This document shows, one piece after another, positions 32,985 to 44,764 of a DNA stretch of 64,000 nucleotides. Position numbers and translations under genes: made by a program. Origin of the DNA: Casuarina equisetifolia. Lineage: Eukaryota > Streptophyta > Magnoliopsida > Fagales > Casuarinaceae. Within the stretch, counting starts at the first letter, position 1. Each line of letters opens with the position of its first letter. Below the pieces are notes generated by a model, which was given only the letters and a program-made list of their open reading frames with translations, was not told the origin of the DNA and did no database searches. The stretch is taken from positions 24,188,682 through 24,252,681 of the forward strand of contig CM052360.1 in assembly GCA_028551475.1 (NCBI GenBank). Direction: 5' to 3'.

Positions 32985-35788
32985 TCAGTTGGAATCATCA
33001 GTTGTGTTCCAGTACCTATTGGTGAGCCACACCGAATCGGCAATCACTGCAAATCCGTCCTGATTGCGGTGCCAAGCAAAGTAAGCATGGGTTCGGTTCT
33101 TGATATCCAAAATGCCGTGACCGTAACTGGGTTCACGGAAAGCTGAGTAATTGGGCTGCGGGAAATACATCGTACTGCACCAAAGAACAAGCCATTCACA
33201 TTAAATCTTATGCAATAAGAGTGAAGACATTATATCAGGAAAGACCCTTGTATGTTATATACAATTAAACGTACGTTGATAATCCCTCGAGATTTCCTCC
33301 ATCGCCAACAGTTAAGTAAACTGGAGCATTTAGATTTTTCACGGGGGTGCAAAGTCCGTTTGTGATGTTGTACGGAATGTTAGATACACGAACCTGCAAG
33401 ATAAAACAAATTAGCCGTCAAGTGACTTCAAATTTTTAAACCTTGGCAAAAACAAATAATGTGCGCCTTCGGCTAGAAAGAAAAGAAGGGGTAAAATTTC
33501 TAGAAATCTGTCACAGATATCTTAAGAAAAAATAATGAAGAGTATACATGCTCATTACTAGCATTAAAAATAAATAGTTACCGATCGTTCATAGGCATGG
33601 ACATGACCAGCAAATATAACGTCAACTTTGTACTGCACAAATGTTTTCTCATATATGACCCTCATGGTTTCACCTTCCATGTAATGACTGTGGTAGCTGT
33701 TATACATGGGTGGGTGCATTGTGATAATCAACCATGGTGTCTCACTTCTATTAACCTTTTGGATCTCTTCATTGAACCAACTGTATTGAGGCGTGTCGTA
33801 ACCTTAGTGAAAAAGAAAGAAAGATGATTAGTCGTCAAAGTTGTATATATATAATCCCTTGCAATGTGTAAAAATATTAGAATTTCGTAGGAATTATGCT
33901 AGCCCCCATGAAGAATTATATGGAACTCAAAAGCATAAAGAATTGGCTACCCTTGTAGTGAAATAATCATGGGAATTAATGTATGCGTGCTGAAGCTCGA
34001 TAGTTGAAGGCCATTAAGCAATGATATTTTCTGCTGTAGCCAAAATCATGTATCGACAGAAGACAACAAAAGTTATATACTTACCAAATGCTGAATATGC
34101 AGCCATGACAATGATGTGGGCTGGACCTCTCTTGATTGAGTACCAAAAGGGTTCAGTGCTGCCGGCTGCTTGATATGGGGTATGAAAGCGGTGACTGTAA
34201 GGCACAAAAGGGATGGGTTCGCCCTAAAACAGAGAGAACAAGGTAACTTTTCAATGAGAAATTCACTCCCTCTTACAAGTCTTGATGGCAAAGGATTTGG
34301 ACAATTTACTCATTGCTATGAGATGCTTACCAATTGGGGGGCCCAATCAGTTTCATGATTTCCCACTGCCCACATCCACGGTTGATAAGCAGCACTCCTT
34401 TCTATGAATCTTCCCCATGTATCCCACCTTGTGTTATCGTGAAATGGGTAGTCATTGGCGTAGGAGAGATCCCCCAGGTACAACAAAGCTTGTGCTTTTA
34501 GAGGATCATTTTGGTAGTGAGTGAGTGTGCTGTTTGAGTAGAAGGTCTGACCAAGGTCTCCTGCAAATGGGGTGCAAAATTATGATTTAAAACTACATAG
34601 TAATTTGGAAATGAATGTATCAACAGGGCGACAGCTTTAGTGACTATATAATTGCGTAATTTCTGTCTCGCTTTTCCTTGGGGGTTCACCACGGAGAATG
34701 GGGTTTGATAGGTTAAAAATACTTGGATTGTCAAGCAAACAAAAAAAACTAAAAAGAGAAAAGAAAAACCACAAGCAACCATTTTTCTTCTTTGGCCATA
34801 CTAAACCAATTAATGAATTTAATCGACTCACAATATCAATCAAATTTAAGTCGTTCTTCTTAAAAGTTTATATTAATTTGACAAAATAAGTCACTTACCT
34901 ATGACACCAAATGTATATGGGACATCAGGTCCAGGCGGAGAAGGTGTTAGAAACCAAAATGTCCGAGCATGTTCTCCTTCCCCAAGTTGATAGTAATACT
35001 TGGTATTAAACTGTCTCATTAGAGATGAAATAAAAGACTTAAATTTTATTTACATTTTATTTTTATATGAGATTTGTGTTATTTAAGTATTAAGCCAATT
35101 GATAAACACATGCCTAAAAAAGTAAAGTTACCTTTAAGTTGCTAATATTGGCATGATGAATAAAGCCTGAAGTATAATTGTAGTATGTATATCTTTCAAT
35201 TATGCCTTCAGCTGATTTCACTCGATTGCTTTTTTCACTCCAATATCGTACTTTCCTAGAACCAGGAGCAATGGGAGTGATCCATGACACAAGCATTGCC
35301 GTTCCCACATAATCTCCTTGTGTTATGTGGACCTGAAATAGGATCACTATGGATAAAAAAAATGATAATAAATGTATTCAAATTCTCTTCAATTAATTTT
35401 AAAAAATGATTGTGTGTGATGTAAAATTTTTAGTTTCCCATTTTTTTTTTGGTAATTTCTGTCCAATAACCCTAAAAAAAGAATGAAGTATGAAAGGACT
35501 AAAACCACTAATGAATTTATCGCTAATTGATGGGAAAGCAAGAAGGAGAACAACACAAAAAGTGAAAGAGTAACAAGTAATAGAAGGTAAGAACACCTGC
35601 TGAGGTGTATTATGTCCAGGAGGAACATAAAAGGTAGGACTATCAACAGGCATATCAGCACTGAAGTTATCAGACCTCCTGTAACTGCTGGTTATTCCTC
35701 CATAACACTGGACTGCAGCATTCAAAACTAAACAAAATACAACTGTAATAGAAACCAAAGAGTAAGAAGAGGATCCCATAGGACTCAT
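32985..35788 (-). CDS. PAP: Purple acid phosphatase, eight exons, 467 aa
   Basis: Hydrolyses phosphate monoesters with a two-metal centre; plant members are secreted or vacuolar and often serve phosphate scavenging. Exons: 35597-35788, 35132-35332, 34899-35010, 34331-34560, 34085-34223, 33582-33802, 33275-33393, 32985-33174. All introns have GT/AG ends and the lengths add to 468 codons with stop. Residues 1-28 look like a signal peptide ([18 protein letters not shown]). All seven metal ligands are seen: Asp170 (GDLG), Asp199 and Tyr202 (GDLSY), Asn236 (GNHE), His321 (TMHP), His358 and His360 (GHVH). Several N-x-S/T sites occur. Length fits the high-molecular-weight plant type (kidney-bean PAP-like). 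A truncated copy lies at 26490-27072. Which family member it is cannot be fixed here. Confidence 0.96.
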
Positions 35789-35836
35789 CTTGATTGTCTA
35801 TGCTTGTTGTATTGATTTCAAGACGCCTTTGATCTT

Positions 35837-35846
35837 GTATATATAC
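35837..35846 (-). promoter_or_regulatory. TATA box of the phosphatase gene
   Basis: GTATATATAC lies 49-58 bp before the ATG and is kept in the truncated copy at the same distance. The spacing implies a very short 5' UTR. No exact P1BS (GNATATNC) motif overlaps it. Confidence 0.6.
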
Positions 35847-36430
35847 CCATCAGTTCAGACTTTTCGTCATGATAGCAAAGCATAAATTGATGTTCTTTTA
35901 ATGCGCGGTGACAGCACTGTGGAGGTTCTAACTGATCTTGGCGTGTCTATTTTATATTTGCATTCTGGAGAAAGATTATTATTATTATTATTATTTTAAA
36001 CTGACTTTTATAGGATGTTCATAACTGATATGCCCGTTGACTTATAGACGTGTTAACATGCTCCAGCATTTGAAACGAAGTTGGGGACTTTCCCTAGATT
36101 AAACTCCCACAAGTGGTTAAATATAATTGCTGGGTATGTGGTTTCAATGTCCTTACGTGTAATAATACCGAAGACCATAATATAATAAGGGATACACGCA
36201 ATGTCTCGATGCTGATGGAAGATCCTTTTATAATTATGAGGCGATGATTGTCAGATTGACATGAACAACAAAAAAGAAAGTAAATAAGCAGTCAATATAA
36301 ATTACTAAATCACGAAGAATTTAGAGTTGCATCATAATGTTAAGGGTACTAGAGAGGCAGTCAAACCCCACGATTTCCAAGACTTCAAGGGAATCGGAGC
36401 TATCTCAAATGCCAAACAGTTGAGGAATAT
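35847..36430 (-). promoter_or_regulatory. Phosphatase upstream region, shared with the duplicate
   Basis: Paralogous to 27131-27710. Conservation of TTTTAATGCGCGGTGACAGC may only reflect recent duplication. It contains the (ATT)7 tract at 35975-35995, which the other copy lacks. Confidence 0.55.
35975..35995. repeat. (ATT)7 microsatellite
   Basis: Seven perfect ATT units in the phosphatase upstream region, absent from the paralogous upstream copy. Confidence 0.9.
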
Positions 36431-36765
36431 CTTGAAGCTTAAGCAAACAGCCCGACTCAAATAAGTTTATAACTTATAATCAGTTACCCCTATTTTATGA
36501 CAAAAATCACCATTGGACAGAAAAAAAAAATAGAAAGTGCATTTTCCTAGATGGCAAATCTTATCATTTACAAACTCCTTGGGCCATCATGTGTAAAGCT
36601 AGATCTAAAGAACCGAGTTCATGGTTGACATCTACTACGAATATTCTTCAGTAATTTCAAATATTCTACCGAGTCACGGATTATTAAAGACACTGTGCAT
36701 TAATAATTTACCTAACAAAAAAAATCATCCAGGAATATTAAAAAAACTTTAATTTTTGGACTCTA

Positions 36766-37590
36766 ACAATGCTTTATTATTATTGAGATATTAATAGGCT
36801 TATTATTTAACCAAAACTTGACTTAAGAGGAGGTAGAACCCACTATCCTATAAGCAAGATTTTTAGAACTTTTTTTTTAGTAATATGAGACTCATTATTT
36901 ACATTTTAACGTCGTAATAGTCAAATTATCAAATCATCATAGTGCCATATTATATGGGCAATATCCAAACTTAACTAATAGAAGTTCATAGGAGTGTTAA
37001 GAAGAATTTTGGTTCCATTACCATATTACAATACTTATTATCTAATTTAAAAGTTAACTTAAGAGGTAGTAGAACTTATTATCTTTTAAGCAAGATATTT
37101 AATAATTTTCTTAGCAATGTGACTATCATAGTGCCACATTAATTGGGCAATACCTTGAACTTAGTCAATGGGGGCCTATAGGAGTGCTAGAGGAAATCTT
37201 GTGCTCCAATATTATGTTAAGATATTAATAAGTCTATTATCCAACCTAAAAGTTGATTCAAAAGTTGGTTGAATCCATTATCTTATAAGCAAGATGTTTG
37301 ATTTCTTAATAATGTGAGAATTATTGTTCAATGCACTTCTCACCATCGTAATCATATTATTGGACTATCATGGTGTTGCATTACATAGGCAATACATTGG
37401 ACTTAACCAATGGGGGCCTATAGAAATGCTAAGGAGAATCCTAGTCTAATACCATATATATATATAAGTTCATTATTCAATTCAAGGGTCGATTTAAGAG
37501 GTGGTGAAACATATTATCTTATAAGTATAATTTTCATAACTTTCTTAACAATCTGGAACTTATTATCCACTTCTTAATACTTATGATCAT
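36766..37590 (+). repeat. Diverged AT-rich tandem repeat, unit about 190-240 bp, at least three copies
   Basis: Units start near 36775, 37030, 37210 and 37450. Each has the order: TTATTATCTAA/TTATTCAA-like, AAGAGGT(A/T)G(T/G)(A/T), TTATC(T)TATAAGCAAGAT, AGTGCCA(C/T)ATTA, GGGCAATA, CTTA(A)CCAATGGGGGCCTATAG and GTGCTA(A/G)GGA. The repeat is AT-rich, non-coding, and recurs as single copies at 53222-53620 and 57590-57880. Identity unknown; probably an old dispersed element. Confidence 0.65.
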
Positions 37591-38671
37591 CTCATTAACA
37601 AATTTCAACTTGTTGCTCACATTATCCACTCAAAGCATTTAATCCAAGGATAGACTTAAGAGCAAAGGCCTTTTCTCCTAAGCAAATCAGTAAAAATGAG
37701 GACATAGGTTCAAGTTTCTATGAGTATAATATTGAGGATATAATATTCATGCTTACCAATAACTCAATCACTTCATGCTATTATGTCATTTATGAAATTA
37801 GATCGGGTCATGGCTTGACGTTCTGTAAAAGCCTTTTAAATGGTGACTTGGTAGTTAAAATTACTATCACAACAGTATTGAGTAAAGAATCAAAATCTCT
37901 AATCATCCCTTCTATACTCTGAGATAAGAAAAAAAAAAAGTATATCCAAGCCCGTGTATTTTAAGGAGGACCTCCCCAAGATAAACTAGACCAGCTGCTA
38001 CATAAATGGCGAAAAAATATTTGAAAAATATCCTATGAAAACTATCATATTTTTTAATGAATGACACATTATATATTGCCTCTATATTTATATTGGTATG
38101 GTCTGAGTTGTTTACATAAAGTAATAACTCTGTACTTTCAGATCTTCAAAATTGAGAATCTAGGGAGTCTTGCGTTTTCTTTTACAAAAAGAGATTGGTG
38201 AGCCTGAATTTGACCAGGTTGACTGGATTTGGCTTCGACTATCTATGTGACAAGTTTCTCTAATAACCATAAAGAGTGAGGAAACGAAGAGAAAACAAAG
38301 CAGTGAAAATTTATTAAATTTTTTACATGTACAATTAAAAAATTAAAAATGGACAAAATGGATGCACATATTCAGCTATGACGATATGTATAACTAAACT
38401 TTTTTTGAGTGGATACTTGAAATCACGATTTTTCTTATTTTTTGTTAATACAATTGAGGTAAGAAAAGCTTGGTTCTGAAATTACTTGTGGTTTTGCTCA
38501 ATCCATATATGGTAAATGCCAACTAAGAAGTCTTGTAGCCACCTTTTTTTTTTTGTTGCTTAGATCATCTATTTTAGTTAAGCATTCTATAATTTGATAG
38601 GGCAGTGAAAGTCATTCCGTACAAGGATAATTGGCCAAATCAAACCTGTCTAGTTTTGATAGAATGTGATA
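37591..38671. other. AT-rich DNA, nothing recognised
   Basis: No ORF with domain sense, RNA gene or repeat end was found by reading. Confidence 0.45.
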
Positions 38672-38865
38672 TTGATAGTTTAAAGAGACACTAGATCTCT
38701 CAACTTCGCTTATTTAATTGTATTTGTTATGCTGCCGTAATGGGGTACAAAAACAAATTTGCGACCTGTAGAGCTTGATAGTTTAAAGAGACACTAGATC
38801 TCTCAACTTCGCTTATTTAATTGTATTTGTTATGCTGCCGTAATGGGGTACAAAAACAAATTTGC
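38672..38865 (+). repeat. Perfect 91-bp direct repeat, 12-bp spacer
   Basis: TTGATAGTTTAAAGAGACAC through ACAAATTTGC occurs at 38672-38762 and 38775-38865 with no difference that I can see. The spacer is GACCTGTAGAGC. Non-coding. Confidence 0.93.
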
Positions 38866-39189
38866 CTCTCCATTTGTACATAATATATTATGGGATATTC
38901 CTATGCAAAAAAGGGATACAAGTTTTATGACATTGAAGGACAACATTTCTTTACAAGTAAAGAAATTCATTTTCATAAGAGCATATTTCCTTCTCACAAG
39001 TAGAGATTTTGACAACTTTTGTTGACAAGGAACCGAGACCCCACGTAGTTGGACAGCACACGGAACGTACACTTGCCCTACACCTCAGTTCATTAAGACA
39101 AGTATCCTTGTTTTTCATCTACACCTTATTCATGTAGACGACTTGTCTCTCATTTGGACAATGAGGATATGCTAGATGATCCTTCAGAT

Positions 39190-39665
39190 CCCATAGACAC
39201 TATCCCAAATCCTTAGTTACCCTTTAGGAGATCCTCAAGAGATACACGTCTGCAAATATGAACCATAGACTATGAGTGCACCTTGACTTTGGTGGGCAAT
39301 CCACTAGTTCAGTATCTTTTCCTCAGCTAGGTAGCACTTTGTTGGTTCCATGTCGCCTGACATAGCGCCTATTAGTTATTTATAGGCAATAAGTAACCCT
39401 AGATGGAGAGATGACGTGGATAAAAAAATTAAAGCATTAAGGTCTAGTGGTACTTGGGAGATAGTTGACTTCCCACAATGGAAAAATCTCATTAGATGCA
39501 AATGATCATATAGGATTAAGTATGATGTAAATAGGACAATAGAGTAGTACAAGACAAGATTAGTGGTAAAGGATTATAGCTAAAGAGAGGGAATAAATTA
39601 TCATGATACTTTGTTCCCCATGATCAAGATAATCATAATGAGATGTGCTTTCATTTATTGGACAT
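39190..39665 (+). pseudogene. Ty1/copia reverse-transcriptase relic
   Basis: Translation shows LRRSSRDTR-like text near 39225, then KKIKALRSSGTWEIVDFPQ at 39430, IRCK*SYRIKYDVNRTIE, YKTRLVV and EGINYHDTLFP, which is the start of a copia RT domain. Stops interrupt it and the domain ends near 39660 before the catalytic Asp box. No LTR is attached. Confidence 0.85.
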
Positions 39666-40395
39666 TTAAAGATTGATTCTAGAGGACAATCTCAATCGTG
39701 CAGCCGGGAAGGTCAACAGGTATTGCGAGATGGAGAACTGGGGGATGATGTTTGTGATGCTCATTGTAAGATTGATTCTCTTAAGCTTTACATACTACTC
39801 TAATTTCATTTATCATAAGCATGCTTAAATCAAATCTCGTTCAGTAATAGTTATAAAAACTCAAAGTTTATTATATCTTTGGGGCCGTTGTGGCAACATA
39901 TGATGGTCTGGTTCTTCAATTATTGTCTTGTTAATATAAGAATTACTCATTTTCTCACTAGTCCTAATTGGGCTTCTATATTACCCTGAATCACAATTAT
40001 TGTTTGATTATTTTGGTAATCAGTGAACAAGTGGTCCACGATGAACCATTGTTGTGAACAAAATATGTCCCAAAAAATAAAAATCCTTGTGTTAGAATTA
40101 CAAGCCCTAACCATGACGCATGTCATTACCCCTGACATATCACTTGCAATATAGGATCTTGTAGGATGTGTGATTACAAGGCTTGTAAGCACTAAAATAT
40201 TTCCACATTTACCCCACCCTATAAACCAAAAATGAGAAGAAGAAAAAAAAAAAAGACAATCTAGAGAGACGCTAGCGTCTTTTTTTCTTTTTTTCCCCTG
40301 TGCTTGCTGGTATTCCCATCTAAATTATTTCTTCAAATAAAATTATCAAATTCAATGTTGACCAAAGACACCAAGATGGCTTAGTAACCTTGAAG
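39666..40395. other. Unassigned AT-rich spacer
   Basis: No gene or repeat recognised. An A-run and a T/C-run lie near 40236-40300. Confidence 0.4.
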
Positions 40396-41229
40396 AATCA
40401 CTTTGTTAATCAGATGAGAACAACAATAAGCAAAAGATGCTTGCGTGTTTGGGACGGCTGCCCTTAAATACAAGAACAAAGAAAGATAACTAGTCAAGCA
40501 AATTGATTGACAGAAGACAATTGAAGTTATGTTTTGCTTGTACGCTTTGCTGCAGAGGTATGGTTGAGCACGGTCATTGGTTCCTCATTTTAGGGTTATG
40601 TTTCATGCTTGACTGAGTTTTGTCATGGCTTAACAGGGTTGGTGTGAAGGATGGTTACCTAGCCTATTGGAATCACTTTGTTAATCAAATGAGAACAACA
40701 ATAAGCAAAAGATACTTGCATGTTTGGGCGGGCTGCCCTTAAATACAAGAACAAAGAGAGATAACTAGTCAAGCAAATTGATTAACAGAAGACGATTGAA
40801 GGTACATTTTGCTTGTACGCTTTGTTGCAGAGGTATGGTTAAGCACGGTCATTGGTTCCTCATTTTAGGGTTATGTTTCATGCTTGACTGATTTTTGTCA
40901 TGGCTCAACAGGGTTGGTGTGTGGTGAAGGATGGTTACCTAGCCTATTGGAATCACTTTGTTAATCAAATGAGAACAACAATAAGCAAAAGATACTTGCA
41001 TGTTTGGGCGGGCTGCCCTTAAATACAAGAACGAAGAGAGATAACTAGTCACGCAAATTGATTGACAGAAGACGATTGAAGGTACATTTTGCTTGTACGC
41101 TTTGTTGCAGAGGTATGGTTGAGCTCGGTCATTGGTTCCTCATTTTAGGGTTATGTTTCATGATTGACAGAGGTTTTTCATGGCTTAACGGGGTTGGTGT
41201 GTGGTGAAGGATGGTTACCTAACCTATTG
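40396..41229 (+). repeat. Tandem repeat, three copies of about 275-280 bp
   Basis: Copies start with AATCACTTTGTTAATCA at 40396, 40671 and 40951. All contain GAGAACAACAATAAGCAAAA, GGCTGCCCTTAAATACAAGA, TTTGCTTGTACGCTTTG and TCATTGGTTCCTCATTTTAG. Copies 2 and 3 are more alike than copy 1. No long ORF is preserved in all three, so it is non-coding satellite-like DNA or a duplicated gene flank. Confidence 0.93.
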
Positions 41230-41759
41230 CAACATTGTTTGACTTTGAGGGAAAGTTTCTCGGAGCTCTACCATGAGAGATTGAGTCTCCGTTTCTACTT
41301 GATTTTGGGGATGGCACTAGAGACCGACAGCTTTTCACATTGACCAACTTTCTGCCACTTAGACACATCATGTTGACAATTAATGTTATTTTGTACAAAC
41401 TTGTACAACTAAAATAAGGAAAAAAAAAAGATGTTCATCATTTGCTTCCTTGTTATCGCCGGTACATAATTGTGAATTTGTAAGTCTATAATCTTACTAA
41501 ATTGCTTCTGAGAGTTTCCTATGACCCAACGTTTTAGCCTAATTAGCATTTCGAATTTTGAACCAAACTTTCAAAATTACCAACTTTTTGAGCCCCCAAG
41601 TTTTTGAACCGTTTTTTGCCTCTAATCCGTGACATTGGGTCCTTAAAAGACCTATAAGGATAATCCACATGATTATGTGAGACAAAAATTCTATATTATT
41701 TAATACATTTCCTTACCATGTAAGTTCCAAACTTGGGCACATACACAAGATATGCTTCA
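41230..41759. other. Spacer between tandem repeat and LTR element
   Basis: No coding or structured feature recognised. Confidence 0.4.
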
Positions 41760-42131
41760 TGCTAGCATTGGTGAAACAACTAGGTTAAGTGGTAAAGTTG
41801 TAATATTCAAATTAATAGGGACAGTTATGTAATTATATAAATAATTTTTTTTTCTTCTTTAAATAAATATATGAAGTATAGAGAAACTTACTACATAAGT
41901 TGTTTTAGTGAGAAAGTCCCCGGGGGGTTTCACTAATTGTTTAATGGTTTGGTTTTAGAGCCCCATGGATCAGTAATGACTACCTTATGGATCTTAGATT
42001 ATAAAGAATGTATGACATTATATCAATTTGAACCTCTTTAAATTTATTATGTTTAAGGGTGCATGTGTGTTTATTTTGTTATGTGTTTGATCCGTACATG
42101 GATGATTATGTAGTCTAATAAATTCTTAACA
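41760..42131 (+). repeat. 5' LTR of the non-autonomous element
   Basis: Begins TGCTAGCATTGG (right LTR: TGTTGGGATTGG) and ends AATTCTTAACA. About 90 bp present in the right LTR (around 43660-43735) are missing here. Confidence 0.7.
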
Positions 42132-42133
42132 AG

Positions 42134-42145
42134 TGGTATTAGAAC
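42134..42145 (+). other. Primer-binding site remnant
   Basis: TGGTATTAGAAC, two bases after the LTR, resembles TGGTATCAGAGC (initiator Met tRNA). Confidence 0.65.
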
Positions 42146-43384
42146 AAGAACATTAGGATCAAATATGATAAATCAAATGTGATGAATTCATATGAATGCA
42201 AATGAAGAGGTAGGTTGATGTTTTTGAGGTGAAAATTATATGTTCCCTTAACCAATTTTATTTTGTATGATGATGATGTAAATTAACTAGAAAATGTTGT
42301 TGGAGTGGTAGATTAGGGTTTCTAAAGTGTAAATCTATGTTTCTTTATCAAAATGTGAGCATTTATGAGACAAATTGTAAGTTTTTTTGAATAATATAAT
42401 GTGTTTTGAAATGATCAGTATTTGGTTTTAACCCAAGTGGAAGCATGACAAAAAGTGGTGGCATTTGGCCAAAAACGTTGGGTTAGTTTTACAAACTCAC
42501 AATGGTGGTGGAAACCTAACCCCTAGTGGTAGATTGGTGAAGATAATAAATTGACACATTCTAGTGTATTTCATGGTGGAAGATTGCGATGAGCAACAAA
42601 ATGGAAGGTTACACATGAGCAATTTAGTCACAAACAAAGTCAAGGGTGATTAAGTAATAGAGGCACACTCAGGTGTGGGAGTTGCACATGCAATGCCTCC
42701 AAACACATAATGATGGGTGACAAGATGCACATGCTGATTTTTTATTTTTTTTAAAGGTTGTACATGGAACTTTGTATAATGGGATTGTTGGAATTGTTAT
42801 TTAACGAGAAGCTTGTGATGCTCCTATTTTGATGTGGATGATAAAGTAAAAAATTTTCAATTTTCAATTTGTTAAAATCCATATGAAGTGTGTGACGCTC
42901 TAATGATTGTTTCCAGATAAACATTAACAATTTATAAATGGAAGGTAGATTCTTTGATGAGTGGATTTTGAAGAGAGACCTTATTTATTTATTTGTTAAG
43001 TTCCAAATGAGGTGTGGGATCCTTTAATAGTTAATTTCAGAGAAATACTAATGATTCTAGATGGGAGGTAGATTTTTTGATGGGTGGATCTTAGAGAAAA
43101 AACTCATTCTTGTATAAGTCCCAAAATTTTTACTATTGATGATGATCTCCTAATCAAGGAGGTGCTTGGGTGTGGGAAGGGCATAATATTGTCCAAATGC
43201 CTAAAAAAGGACATAACCCAAGAAAGGTATAACCTAAAAAAGGGTTCAGCAAAGGTGTTTGAAAAGATATGGCCTAAGAAAGGCATGGTCTTAAAAGGGG
43301 CTTATGTTGAAGAGATATTAGTAGAGATTTTCTATATTTTCTTATGCTATAATGATGTAATATTAATTGTTTGAAGGCAGAGAT

Positions 43385-43841
43385 TGTTGGGATTGGTAAA
43401 ACAATTGGGTTATGTGACAAAGTTTTAATATCCTAATTAGTAGAGACATTTATATAATTTTAGAAACTAAAGTTTTATTCTTTAAATATATACAATATGA
43501 AGAAAACTAGTAGGCAAGTTGTTTTAGTGAGAAATCCCCCTTAAGAGGAGGGGAAGTTAGGTAGTTGTTTAAAAGAGTTCCTTTAGGGATTTGGTTGTAA
43601 AGCCCCATGGGTTATTGACTAGTATTTCATGGATTTTAGATGATGAAATGTTTTTATAAGATATTACATGCTTGATGAAATGGAAAGTAAAAAAAATTTA
43701 TGAAAAGAGACTACAAAAAATATAGGGCATTATATTAGCCTACACCTCTTTAAATTTGTTATGCCTTAAATGTGTGCATTTATGTTTTTGTGCATTTGAT
43801 CTATACATGGGGTGATGATGCAATATGATGAATTACCAACA
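43385..43841 (+). repeat. 3' LTR of the non-autonomous element
   Basis: Begins TGTTGGGATTGGTAAAACAA and ends AATTACCAACA. Longer than its partner by an internal segment containing AAATGGAAAGTAAAAAAA. Confidence 0.72.
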
Positions 43842-44539
43842 TTGTATATGTGTGAAGTTTAAAGTTAGAAAAAGGGGATGTGGGTGTTAAGAAAGAATTT
43901 AAACTATGATATTATGAATGTCAAAACCTTAAATAAGAAAAAATATCTTTTTACATTTAAACAACATTATTAATAGATTTTTTAATAATGTGGTGCAATA
44001 TCTCCACACTTCTCAACACTTATATTTTTTTTCAAATCTTATGTTAGAATTTTCCCTTTTTAACTTTTGTTTTCAATTTGTGTTTGTTCCATGTACTATG
44101 TTGTTAAAAAGCATAAACACTTAACTTAAAAACTAATACAAGAGTTAGAGTACTTCATTAATTTAAATTTCACCATAAAGGATTATAAACTCAATATTGG
44201 ACTTTATCTTGCACAAATATGTCACCTTCAAAATAACTAGTTTTGGGTTAAAAAATAGCTTAATTGAACTATCTTATCTCAAAAATAGAAGTCATACGAA
44301 ATAGGACAAATCTATATATCTCACCCAAAAGTTTTCGAATCTATAAAATAGGTCATGATTTTGTTTCCAAGTTTTGTAGAATATTATACCACTGATGAAG
44401 TCAGACAACACACAATATCTTGAAATTGCTCTTTTTGTACCTGGTGATTCTTTAAACCTAATTTTACTCTGTAGGCTGCCCCTTCACGAGTCAGATCATT
44501 CAAAATCTCATCGAATATGCATTAACACAATGCCTTAAA
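43842..44539. other. AT-rich spacer, nothing recognised
   Basis: No gene or repeat boundary was found between the non-autonomous element and copia C. Confidence 0.45.
44535..44539. repeat. Target-site duplication TTAAA, left copy of copia C
   Basis: TTAAA precedes the left LTR and recurs at 49768-49772 right after the right LTR. Confidence 0.8.
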
Positions 44540-44757
44540 TGTAACAAAGTGAGAAAATTGAGAGAAGAAAAGCTTGTGACTGTGGGAATTACTTCTATAT
44601 TCCAATGATTTGGATGTACAATGTAAGACTACATTTATAGATTAACAACTAACCTATCTATGGTAATTACAATAATTACAAGAATTATTTTGGAATAATC
44701 CAAATTTATTCCCTAACGTATCAACTAATAAGGTAACAATATATCATATTCTTAACA
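44540..44757 (-). repeat. 3' LTR of copia C (left copy)
   Basis: TGTAACAAAGTGAG... to ...CATATTCTTAACA. The adjoining CTCCTCCTC (44758-44766) is the polypurine tract when read on the minus strand. Confidence 0.92.
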
Positions 44758-44764
44758 CTCCTCC

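Larger units (their letters stand above)
41760..43841 (+). mobile_element. Non-autonomous LTR element (TRIM/LARD-like), copy 1
   Basis: Two diverged LTRs (41760-42131 and 43385-43841) share AACAA.T.GGTTA, TTATATAATTWWA-like text, AAGTTGTTTTAGTGAGAAA, AGCCCCATGG and CTCTTTAAATTT.TTATG. The left LTR is followed by AGTGGTATTAGAAC, close to an initiator-tRNA primer site. A purine stretch (GAAGGCAGAGA) precedes the right LTR. The interior (1.25 kb) has no gag-pol domain. A related copy lies at 59248-60293. Target duplication is not evident, so it is old. Confidence 0.75.

Noticed and set aside
35837-35846. P1BS phosphate-starvation element at the phosphatase TATA
   Set aside because: The sequence GTATATATAC does not fit GNATATNC in either orientation.
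40396-41229. CRISPR-like or satellite array
   Set aside because: Only three long units without short spacers, in plant nuclear DNA; a simple tandem duplication explains it.
43084-43374. 96-codon ORF inside the non-autonomous LTR element as a captured gene
   Set aside because: Lys-rich, built on short internal repeats (AAGAAAGG.AT.), no domain; absent from the second copy.
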